From the NCBI GenBank assembly GCA_963920575.1, contig OY986968.1:26976129-27040128 (forward strand): a stretch of 64,000 bases of DNA. Reading direction: 5' to 3'. Positions 23,667-33,945 of this stretch are shown here, in pieces. A model generated the notes under the pieces. The model was not told the origin of the DNA. It worked only from the letters and a program-made list of their open reading frames with translations, and did not search any database. The position numbers were made by a program, and so were the translations under genes. This stretch comes from Narthecium ossifragum. Its lineage: Eukaryota > Streptophyta > Magnoliopsida > Dioscoreales > Nartheciaceae. The number at the start of each line of letters is the position of its first letter. Position 1 is the first letter of the stretch.

Positions 23667-26602
23667 CTCACCATCCCATCAAAATCATCAAAGAAATTAT
23701 GAATCAAAATCACAGATTTTCTTCATTTTCTTTACAACAGTAGAGTGACTTCAGACTCTCACGCATCCATCGAACTACAATCTCGACTCAAGTTGAAGTA
23801 GCTAATGATTTCTTCGCCGTTAACACTTGTTGATCCTTACAATAGTACCCAGGAAAGTACTTCACATGTAACGAAACACAAAACTTGCAAGCCATGTGCT
23901 TGTCCTTCTGACCACATTAGATAATTTGTCCCGCTCAGCTCATGTAATACAAACTTATGTTGATCAAGTGGGTCTTTAATTCTTTAAAAATAAAATTTTA
24001 TGTATATGAACACGTGATATATGCATTACACATATCATGAATTGGTAAATTACCGATTCTATCATCTAATTCATCGATAGTAACATATTGATGAAATATG
24101 TCAACCAAATACCGATTGAATTGTACTGTTTTGTTGACATATTCCATCGACATCTCGTTGCCGATGGACTATAAATAATTCAATTGGTAATGAGCTATCG
24201 ATTCATTGATCTAGTCCATCAGTAGTAGCACCACTGCCAATAGAATAGAAAAGAGAATCAATATCCTACAACCGATTCACAGTATGTGTAATACACATGT
24301 CACGTGAACATATACAGAAATCAACGCTCGTAAAAATTAACAATGTGTGCACTAACACGCCACACACAAGGTGTTGGTGCCTAATGACAATACTTTAGAA
24401 GACTTTCAACATGGATCAATATACATAAAAATTGCACATCATGTACTCGTCTATTTGACCGCATTGATTAATTCATCACAGTTTGTGCATCAACACTGAC
24501 TTAACAGATGACCGCCATTGAAGCAGTACTCCAAGATTTGAAAAATATCACCTCTTGGTGCATTTCTTTTTTATTGATCACAAGGGTTTTTCTTTAAGCC
24601 TTCAAAAGATTCTTGGCTCTTTTACAGTTCATTTTATCAACAAATTCATGTCAAAAGATACCTTTCCTAAAAAAATTGGCAAAATTACAAAAACATGGCT
24701 CAGTAGTGGGTAAAATCAGTCAATGAATGGCCAAGATCATCAAAGGGGATGAAAAATGACAACATGACTATCAGGAAATAGGGTAGCAAAATGCACAAGC
24801 CTACAACCAGCAACATCCAAATGGCACGCCTACATCCCCACTGCCATATCGCCGGAGGCATGATCCTGAATATCCTTCAGTATCTGTGAATGAAAGAAAA
24901 GTGAACTTAAAGGGACAAGCTGATAAGATAAGAGAGCAGGAGTAAGACAAGAAGATTTTTGAAAAAGCAAATCAATAATGATGTGAGGATAATTTTTGCC
25001 ACTATATAGCATTCAGAGCAGAACAAGTTATCGAAGTAACAGACTTCGGTTGTCTTATTTGCTGAACAAGTCCAAACCAACGAGCTAGTTTCAACTTGCA
25101 AAAGCATATGGCAACACAAATTGCCAACCACAATAGAGGGAAGTGGAGTCTCAGACAGTGTATGCAGGTTAGGCATCCAATGGGTCAGGTAGAGGAACAC
25201 CCTATTAGGGTTTGGTCTTCCCTATGTTCTTATTGTCAAGAGGACAAGACATCATTAGATTTCTTCAAGGTATCCCAAAATCATTTCAAAGTGTCGTATA
25301 GTCAGATAATGGTGTTTAGAAAAGAAAAAAGGTTCATGCAGAAGGATTACTCTGTAACATGTACAAGAATCATTGTTACGATATGACTTCAATATGTCTT
25401 CACTCTACACCAACTGCTAAGATTTCAAATCTAAGGAACCTATCCCGGCTCGAGCAAGCAGTCAGCAATGATTAATTTGCAGCATCATAAATCACAAACG
25501 AATTAATGCCTTATCTTGAAACCATAATCAGAAGATATTGACAAAGAATTTAGTTTAGTGTAGATCATCATCAACTGGCATGGATACTCAGCCTGACATT
25601 AGAAACACCGAAACTAACACTGGCTTTTATTACATTCTTTGGAAGACTAATCTGACAGTAGCAAAGGTCGAATCAGAAATAGAAGACAAAATTTGAGGCT
25701 AATGACTGAGAAAGAACTCAGTTATGTGTCATTTACTCAAAGATTATGCAGGTTTTACAGATCATTAAATCTTTCAGTGCCCATGCAGATCAGACATCTC
25801 TCGATATAAGCCACAAGGCTCTAATACAATCAAGAATACATTTCAACCCTACGATTGCAAGCTTCAATGAGACATTATAGAGTTCTAAATATTTACTAGT
25901 CTAATAGAGTTTTTTACTTTTGTGATATCATATTAGTCACAGCAGCAGCGTAAGAAAATTTTCTTGCCCTATAGAAGCTTATAGTAGTAGAAAATAATTA
26001 CAGCGTAAAAACTATTTCAAGTAATTGCATAACGTTAATGGTTAAATGATTCAGAAATCAAAGATTTTGGATTACACCTGAAATTATAGGAAGTGAATTC
26101 TGAAACAGCCTGCAATTTAGAAGCCTCTGAAGGCATTAGAGTTGTCCTAGCATAGATCGATAGGGTGGACTAATATTGAGAATCTCAGGGAAAAAGAATG
26201 TAGTAGCTTAGCAATGATGCTGGATGCAGAATTAAATAGTCTATACAGCAGTTTCCGCACAATCTGAGAAAAATTCTGAACTAGATGAATAAAACAATAC
26301 ACAATAGCAGAAATATTTAGCAGATTTGATGTTATAATGGGCAATCAATACAAAAGAAACAAATTTGGCTCTATTTTTCCTACTTTTTTAGATCCCGAGA
26401 AGAAGCAGAATGCTTTTTAAAATCTGCTATAGGATCTTGTTTCCTGGTTCTCAATGATCTCTACTCCAGAAATTAGTTTAAACTCGGAAACAACTTACGA
26501 AACTTACCAATATCATTAGACGAGGAAAACATAGAAAGACTGCACAGTTGGAAAATTAAGCTGATAAATAAACTAATGCAGGACAAGCTATACCATCTCC
26601 CT
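23667..26602. other. Intergenic DNA between motif-array element 3 and the RAB gene
   Basis: Apart from the MITE at 24001-24316, no gene is visible. The part next to 26602 should hold the 3' UTR of the RAB GTPase gene (minus strand). ORFs at 24830-25386 show no family resemblance. Confidence 0.4.
24001..24316. mobile_element. MITE copy A, sister of the copy at 45331
   Basis: The terminal inverted repeat begins TGTATATG on both sides and matches at 29 of 34 positions, including ATTACACAT at the inner end. The interior carries ACCGATTC, CATCGATAGTA and CGATTCATTGATCTAGT phrases shared with the copy at 45331-45598. A target duplication was not resolved because the outer boundary is uncertain by a few bases. 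Confidence 0.65.
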
Positions 26603-29600
26603 TCAACATGCACATCCTCCTCTCCGCTGCTCTGACGCCGCAACAGGTTCGGGCATGTTCTGAAAGTATCTGCAGGTGGAAGGAAGGTAAATATAACAAG
26701 AATGTTAATGTCCACAAATTTGCTTTAGCTTTAAGGATGATGGTGAAGATTAAACCTAATGTAAAGAGAGCTCTTCTAAGGAAGTTGGATGACTTAGTTG
26801 GAAATTGCAACAGAGAGCCGAACCACATCAGGAGAGATGAGTATAATGAAAGGCAGCACAGGGGAAAGCTTGAGCAGAATGACAACCCAAATTCACGAAG
26901 TTCAAAAATAATTCCATTCCATAAGAGATTTCCTGAAGAAATATATCACTTGTGGAGCAAATGATAGTCTAAGCCACAGAGTGGGATTCATGACACCCTC
27001 TAATGTGCGCTGCAGTTACCAAATTTCTACATACCAGGGAAGTGAAAAAAACCGACTAACTCTCTCACCACATAATTTTGAATTAGCCTTTTGACAGAAC
27101 AAAGTAGAGTCAGAAGTCGCATAACAGTAAAAAGACTAGACTCTTTACCAATATGATCACAGAGGGAGACCATCCCTCCAAAGAAAGCAAGGTAAATAAT
27201 TATGCACACTAGTCATATCATCCAGCGAGTCCAACAGATATCAAGAATGCTAACGCTAAAGATAAAAATAATCCATTCAACAAAAGTAGTTTCTGTGAAG
27301 GATAATATCAGAATGCGATGAAATCTGTGATCTATGCAGAGAATGCATCTCTGATTAGCATGTAAAAATGACTGAACAAAAGGTCATTAAATTGCAACAA
27401 ATATTCAGAGCTCAGTGAACATCCTGAATATATATAAGGATGAAGCTGTGGTTAATGTGCAAAATTTTCACAACCAGATTTGCAGCATCAAAGAGAATAT
27501 CAATATAATTCAGAAACATGGTTGATCAAGAATGTCCCAGTGGTCAATTGGTCCCCTTGATAGTTTGCAGTCAAAATTAAAGCAAAATTGTGGTGGAAAA
27601 CATCAAACATGAAAAAGACAGACCGTAAACAGATCAACACACCAAGAATACATACATATCCAGCTCATGATCATTTGCTAGTGCAAGTTTAGCAACAGAG
27701 AGGAAGGCAGCATCAACATTGTAACCCTCTTTTGCAGAAGTTTCGAAGTAAGGAATGTTGCCCTTTGAAGCGCACCAATCCTTTGCTTTCTTCTCAGAAA
27801 CCTATATGTGAGCTAAAATTTAGAAAATATGGCATATATATATGAAAGAAAAAGGACATTGAGAAGTGGAAGATTGTCTCACCACTCTGCTATTTCCACC
27901 ATCTATGTCCATCTTGTTTCCAAGTAGAATGAATGGAAAATTGTTTGGATTTGAGGGATTTGCCTGGAATACATTACAAATGGACTTAAAGTAGCAGCTT
28001 TCACAATGCGGGTGGGCAATTTAGAGAAAAGTGAATACTACATGCATTAACGAAAAGGATACTGAACAAAAGTAGCTACAAAAGATTTTACGCAAAACAT
28101 CATAATGCAGTAACATGCAATAGTGCTGAAAAAGTTAACATTTGATTAGTTATTCCTTCAAGCAAATTGCATGCACAACAAGTGCCATTAATATATCAAA
28201 AACAGGAAAACCAAAAGCTTGAACATCAAGTTACATAGATCTTTGCAAATGAAACATTCACTAGTTTTTTAATAAGCAAAAGGTCCAGTTTTTCCAGACT
28301 AACTCGTGATATGATTCGAGAAGTCTTATTCTGCAGATTGACATAGGTAGAAGCTAAAACAACTACAAGGACCCAACAAGTTCCAAAAGAACTTAGAACC
28401 TCAAACTCTACAAAATAAAAGTTTACAAAAATTAATATATAAAACTCATGTCAATCGACTTTTTCATAAATCTGGTTTCATGGTTGAAATTACATCAAAT
28501 GAATGAAGGAGCAATAAAAGAAGAAAGGGCTAGGTCCTCATGAAGCAAATATACTTCTTTTTAGAGTAATTGATTTAAGAACACTGTGCCATAAGAGAGC
28601 CTATGAACGTCCATACAACAATACGTAGAAAAGGTCACGCATTAAGTTGTTGCCTATGCTAATAACAGTAGGCCAAGAAAAAAAGCATTCAATAAACAAA
28701 ATCCATGTTACATGAAGATGGCATACAACTCATTGTCAAATTGGCTTGTCTTTATTAATCAGAGGTACTTATCAGGTGTGAACAGTAGCAGTGCAATTAT
28801 GCATTGTCGCATTATGATATGTACTCAGGAACTACAAGCCCAAAGCACTTAAACTTCAATTGCTTGAATAAGGGAATAAGATAAGGACGTACTGGCAAGT
28901 AGTCCAACGATCTAATGAATTATACCGCACTGTGTGGCAGAATGCCCAAGAAGGAAGTGCAAGTTTCCAGAGAAGCATAGATTGTGATCTTGAAGTCAAT
29001 TAAGCAGAGCAATCACTATTAGAAGAATATTTATGGACATCTTGTGAGGGGATGCTAAAGAAAATAAAACAGATTAAATGAACCACCTAAGCGCAAAAGC
29101 GTATTATAGGATAGTAAGCAGGACCGATTATTCAAATAAATCAAAAATATAATTGAGAGTCAAAAGAGAGGCTAAAATGGCTAGTTGATTATAAGAATAG
29201 AAAGGCGCACGGAGTTATCACAAACCTGCCTGAGGAAATCCTCATACCAGTTGTCCAGAGTGTCAAATGACTTAAGAACATTGACATCGTACACTAGTAT
29301 GCAACAATCAGCCCCTCTGTAGAATGCAACACCAAGACTCTGAAATCTTTCCTGGCCTGCTGTGTCCCAAATCTACCAAAACAGCATTTTAACACCATAA
29401 ACAAAAACTCAAAACATAGAAGTTTTCAAAAGTTTCAAGAAACAAAGCAAAAAAGAATCAGACACTCACTTGTAGAGTAACAAGTCTGTCATCAATCTGC
29501 AGCTCCTTAGTAACAAAATCAGCGCCAATAGTGGCTTTGTACTGCTGGCTGAATTTCTTGTGCACGTATCTAGATGCATGGTTAATGGTCCAATTTATGA

Positions 29601-30782
29601 AGAGAGCTATGATTACATTGTCACATACGATTCATGAATGCAAGTAAGAAAGTTGGAGCCTGGAGAAGCTGCAATGTCTGCATAATCATGAAGTTAAAAA
29701 AGTCACAAAGGCTGATCCAGCTTGTAAGCAAAGCACCAGAGAAGGCAAGTCCTTACATATAGATTACCTACATAAGAAAGATATAGGTTTGGATATGGAA
29801 CTGAAAATGAATTATAGAAGTTAACAACTCTATATGCACAGCTTAAGCCAATTTCAAAGAACACTAATAGAGTAAGAATTTTTATGAAGGGAGCTAAACC
29901 AACATCATGCAATTTTAATAAATGGATATAAAGGCACTAGGATGTGGTATAGCAGCAAGCATACGAATCAAGATAGACGTGGAGCAGCTTAGGTCCTAAG
30001 CGCGAGGGTGAGCAGGAAAATCTTCAGCATTCTGGATAGTATGAGACCCATGAACACATATATACATCAAGACTAGAGCAAAAGAACGAGGAACCAAATA
30101 AGATCAGGGAATGGATAATGACCCTAATGAAACAAAGAAGAAATCAACTTAGGAAACCCTCCAATCACTATAAACCAGAAACCAAAAAATATGCACCACT
30201 GAAACATCAAACTACAAACACCACTTCTTGCATAAGCCAAAAAAAACTCAATACTCGCACATAAAGCCTCATAACTATGAGGAGATTCTTGTAGAGTATC
30301 TTTCCTGTTCCCAAATCTCTGTTGAAAATTAAATTGAGAGCACATTGGCAGCCATCCTTCTAGCTTCCCGATCAATTAGAAAATAAACTGTTCCCAAAAT
30401 TCACAAGAAAAAGACAAACCAAACCTACCAACTCCAATATAGTAATGGAGAGGAAAAATAGATTCTATCACGAGAGCGAGCTAAAATCACCGAAAAGAGG
30501 AAATTAAACAAGAACTTCAAGAACGAAATGATCCAAGGATACTGATTCATCAACGAGGTCTTCCCCACCCTGCATACCAAGAGACAAGATTAAGAAGAGG
30601 GTAAAAGTAGTTTGTTCCGAGAACCCTAGAACTCCGCAACAACAACTACGTCGAAACCCTAAAGAAAGCAGCAGCGATCGGCACGGCAAGATGCGAGAAG
30701 AAAGAAAAGAACTCGACAAAAGCATAACGGCTCACCCGCTGTCGCCGAGAACGATGACCTTGAGCAGCGTTCGCCTCGGCAT
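26603..30782 (-). CDS. RABG3: RAB7-type small GTPase (RABG3)
   Basis: Seven exons on the minus strand: 30736-30782, 30543-30569, 29470-29569, 29226-29372, 27883-27963, 27656-27801 and 26603-26669, giving 204 residues. Visible GTP-binding motifs are GDSGVGKT (13-20), DTAGQE (61-66), NKMD (123-126) and ETSAK. RAB7 signatures include YKATIGADF in the switch I region and YFQNMPEP near the end. The C-terminal CAC is the usual double-geranylgeranylation site for attachment to the vacuolar/late endosomal membrane. RABG3 proteins direct vacuole fusion and late endosome-to-vacuole traffic (family knowledge). Exon 2 is only 27 bp and exon 1 only 47 bp of coding sequence. Length and motif spacing are normal, with no sign of decay. 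Confidence 0.95.
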
Positions 30783-31876
30783 GGCGGCGGAGGAAGCCAA
30801 TCAAGCACTCCAATGGCGAGAGAACTTAAAAAGGCAATGGAATCCAAGAAACTAGCTTTTAATTACAGTCAATTTGAATCCCGTTGGGGCTTAATAGAGA
30901 GAAGGACGGGAGACACTGACCGGAGGGAGGGATGGGACTGCAAAACGCCATCATGTGGGCCCGACAGGATCTCAGCCGTAGAAATTCCTATACCTCTTAT
31001 TAGATAGCCAGTGTGGTGCGCGATCTCCGTCCGTTGCTGGCTTTTGAGGGGGAGTCGTTATGATATCACAGCGGAGCTTTTAAAATTAGACCCTGTGCTA
31101 CAAATGCCAGCTCTCAACGCCTCTCCTCATTTATTGGATTAAGATTTTGGATTGAATGATTAGAATAAGTTTTTATTGACCGAAGCAGGTTGTTACGCTG
31201 CGTCATTGGAGCTGTATAAACAAGGTAAATATCTGGCAACAAACTGAAGCGGAGGTGATTTTGTCGTAGAAAAAGCACGCCTGATTTCTGGTTCACTGCT
31301 TTTAAAGCATATGAATATTATGCTAGTCTGGATTTTTTGTGTCATTTGAGCTCATGTTTTCAGCTTTTATCCTTGTCTTGTCATTTGATCTCATTGGCTC
31401 ATCTCCTCTCACATGGTGATGTTGTTTATTTTCTCTGGTATTTCCTTATCAGGTTATTGGTGGTTAGGATCTCATCAAGTTATAAGGGCCATTTCTATAT
31501 TGTTCTATCTTTGCAAAGCTGATGAGATTGAATAATACTGGAGTCAATGATTGGGTGCAATTTTAATGCCAAAGGACTATTGCTGGTGAATCTCAACAAG
31601 AAGTGGGTGTTGGTTATTGCTATCACGTAACTTAGCTATTGAGTTGGATTTGATTGTATACGATGGTCCTTTTCCCACTCATTTACTTAAAACTATTTGT
31701 TCTTCTATTTATAACATATTCTTATCTCTACTTGGATTTGTCATAGCGCCTTGAATTCCTTTGCGATGCAGTATTGGACCTGTCAAGCGTGAGTGCTCTC
31801 TTCTTTGGTTATAATTACTGACATGGTATGTTATTATTTGTTCATGTTCTGAACTTGATAGTGCTCTCTTCTTTGG
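30783..31876. other. RAB gene upstream region and intergenic DNA
   Basis: Bases just after 30782 form the 5' UTR and promoter of the RAB gene (minus strand). A direct repeat of about 23 bases containing GTGCTCTCTTCTTTGGTTAT occurs at about 31790 and 31860. No coding region is supported. Confidence 0.45.
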
Positions 31877-32055
31877 TTATAAACATTGTTTCAACGAAGA
31901 GTGACAATCTCCACAAACACGACGCTCTTGCCACCATGCAGTGTCATGTATGCATGGCTTCGTGCTGATCAACCTTGTTGCTATAATAGCATAGCAATTG
32001 ATCTCCTTCTCTTCTTCGTCGATGCTAAGCAACACCTGCTTAGCCATCCGCCACC
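31877..32055 (-). pseudogene. Frameshifted, decayed DYW domain remnant of the adjacent PPR gene
   Basis: Directly beyond the PPR stop codon and in a different minus-strand frame, the sequence reads KQVLLSIDEEEKEI, then IATRLIST and RVCGDCHSSLK, which match in order the start, middle and CGDCHSS part of a DYW deaminase domain. The HxE zinc/catalytic segment (HSEK in related proteins) is missing between INCYA and IIATRLIST, and the C-terminal DYW tail is absent because a stop follows at 31877. It is therefore a remnant: one frameshift plus internal deletions. It cannot be expressed as part of the PPR protein without frameshifting. Confidence 0.8.
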
Positions 32056-33683
32056 TACTCGGCCATTCGCAACTTTTGGGTAATATCCTTAAGGAGAGCA
32101 TAGATCTCTTTGCTTCTCGGATGGGTATCGTCTTCTACGACGAACGCGTGGATGGTACCATCCATGGTTATCCAACTGCAACCAGGATCTTTTCGAATGC
32201 CTAGCTCCTTCATCATCAACCTCACCTCAGCGACGGCGTCCCAGTCGCCTACAGAAGCGTACATACTGGATAGCAGCGCGTAGGAAGTTCCGTCTCCGGG
32301 GGCGAGCTCGACGAGATGCTTTGCCACTCGTATTCCCATCTCGACGTTGCGATGTTTCCTACATGCTGCGACCAACGCCTTAAGGACGACGTTGTCGGGA
32401 TCCATTGGCATGCGCGTCACTAGCTCCTCGGCTTCGTCAAGATGTCCAGCACGGCCGAGCAAGTCGACCATGCATCCGTAATGCTCGATCCTAGGCTCTA
32501 TGCCGTATAATCTCACCATGCGATTGAAGTGCTCACGACCTTGCTCCACTAGCCCTGCATGGCTGCAGGCATTCAAGACGCCGATGAAGACCACGTCGCT
32601 GGGAGTCACTCCGGCGAGCTCCATCATGTTGAAGTAGTAGAGTGCATCTCCGGCCCTGCCGTGGAATGCTAGGCCGCCTATCATGGCACTCCAAGTTATC
32701 GGGTTCCGTTTGGGGAGCCGTTCAAAGAGCTGCAGAGCCTTCTCTATGTTCCCACACTTGGAGTACATGTCAATCAGCGCCGAGCCGAGGACGTCGTCCA
32801 CCTCGATACCATTCTTTTCCGCGTAACTGTGCACCCAGTCGCCCATTTCCAGAGCGCCGAGCCTTGAGATCGCCGGAAGAACGCTGACCAACGTCACGTA
32901 GTTGAATTCCACGCCTTCGGTTTGCATCTGGCAAAAGGTATGCACGGCTTCATTGAATCTCCCAATCTGGGCATATCTGGATATCATTCCATTCCAAGAG
33001 ATTACGCTTCTGAGAGGCATTTCGTCGAACACTCGTATTGCTTGGTCCACCATCCCATGTCGGAAATACCCATCAATGACGACATTGCTAAGAATCACGG
33101 TAGCTTCGGTCTTCAGTGCTAAAGAATTCATTCGAACCAGCTTGTTGGCATCGTCCATATGCCCACAAATGGCATACACCCTCACCAGATTGCTGACGAC
33201 GAAATCATCATAGTCTAGGCCAAGCTTGATCGCCTGCCCATGGATTTGTGCCCCTTCTTTGACTCTCTCGATCCGCGCGCAAGCTTTGAGCACCGACGGA
33301 AACGTGTATTGGTTCGGTCGGGAAGAACCCAAGTCGAGCATTTGGCGAAAGAGGAGTATGGCTTCGATGGGGTCTTCGTCGTCGTCGCTCTCGGCGAAGG
33401 CGCGGATGATGGTGTTCCAAGAAAAAGAATTAGGCTCTACCACTTGATCGAACACCGTGCGAGCGTAGCGGAGATCGCGGCAGCCAGAGAGGGACGAGAA
33501 CCTTAGTATCTCGGCGACGACGAGGGCGTCTCGTATCTGCCCGGTTTTGATCGCTTTGGCGTGGAGTTGGTGGAGATGTCCCTTGGTCTTGCAGCTCTGG
33601 AGGTCGGATATCAGGGCTGTACATAGCCATGGAGGCGGAGGAGAGGGAGGAGCCGTCGGTGCGCATGGCGAGGCTTGTAGCAT
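32055..33683 (-). CDS. PLS-class PPR protein, LPA66-like, ending after E/E+
   Basis: A single-exon ORF of 542 residues. Tandem PPR motifs run from about residue 40 to 440, for example NSFSWNTIIRAFAES, VISWNGMISRYAQIGRF and ITWSAMIGGLAFHGRAGDA, with L and S types interleaved. E and E+ segments follow (SYALLSSMYASVGDWDA, then RKDPGCSWITMDG and HAFVVEDDTHPRSKEI). LVSVLPAISRLGALEMGDW, DDVLGSALIDMYSKCG and IEPRIEHYGCMVDLLGR strongly recall Arabidopsis LPA66 (At5g48910), a plastid C-to-U editing factor for psbF with a C-terminal DYW domain. Here the frame stops directly after E+ (RMAE), and a degenerate DYW remnant follows in another frame. The N-terminus is Pro/Ser/Ala-rich but not clearly a transit peptide. 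Whether it still acts in editing, for instance with a DYW partner in trans, is unknown. Confidence 0.88.
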   Translation of the reverse strand: MLQASPCAPTAPPSPPPPWLCTALISDLQSCKTKGHLHQLHAKAIKTGQIRDALVVAEILRFSSLSGCRDLRYARTVFDQVVEPNSFSWNTIIRAFAESDDDEDPIEAILLFRQMLDLGSSRPNQYTFPSVLKACARIERVKEGAQIHGQAIKLGLDYDDFVVSNLVRVYAICGHMDDANKLVRMNSLALKTEATVILSNVVIDGYFRHGMVDQAIRVFDEMPLRSVISWNGMISRYAQIGRFNEAVHTFCQMQTEGVEFNYVTLVSVLPAISRLGALEMGDWVHSYAEKNGIEVDDVLGSALIDMYSKCGNIEKALQLFERLPKRNPITWSAMIGGLAFHGRAGDALYYFNMMELAGVTPSDVVFIGVLNACSHAGLVEQGREHFNRMVRLYGIEPRIEHYGCMVDLLGRAGHLDEAEELVTRMPMDPDNVVLKALVAACRKHRNVEMGIRVAKHLVELAPGDGTSYALLSSMYASVGDWDAVAEVRLMMKELGIRKDPGCSWITMDGTIHAFVVEDDTHPRSKEIYALLKDITQKLRMAE

Positions 33684-33945
33684 GGTGCTTGGCAGCTGGA
33701 ATAAAAGGCGGGATCTTTAGGCGCCAAAGGCTCTTCTTATGGGGAAGCAATTCGCGGCGGGGGACGCATGAGCGTGTAACTTAGTCGATGGATCTCCTCT
33801 CGAGTCTCGACACGACGTGTACTTTGCTCATCCACATCCCCAGTTATTCTTTGCGCTTTGCTTTGTCTATTCTTCTCCTCCTCCTTTGTTAGCCTAAACG
33901 CGGTACTATTCTTCTTTCAAGCGTTGGCTCCGGAGTAGCCATAGC
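33684..33945. promoter_or_regulatory. Divergent intergenic promoter region
   Basis: The PPR gene (minus, ATG at 33683) and the DUF1475 gene (plus, ATG at 33946) start head-to-head with 262 bp between start codons. Both promoters and 5' UTRs must share this space. CTCCTCCTCC-type pyrimidine runs occur at 33871-33886. No clear TATA box was found on either strand. Confidence 0.6.

Noticed and set aside
31790..31885. Direct repeat containing GTGCTCTCTTCTTTGGTTAT as a target duplication of an inserted element
   Set aside because: The copies are only about 70 bp apart with nothing transposon-like between them. A small tandem duplication is more likely.
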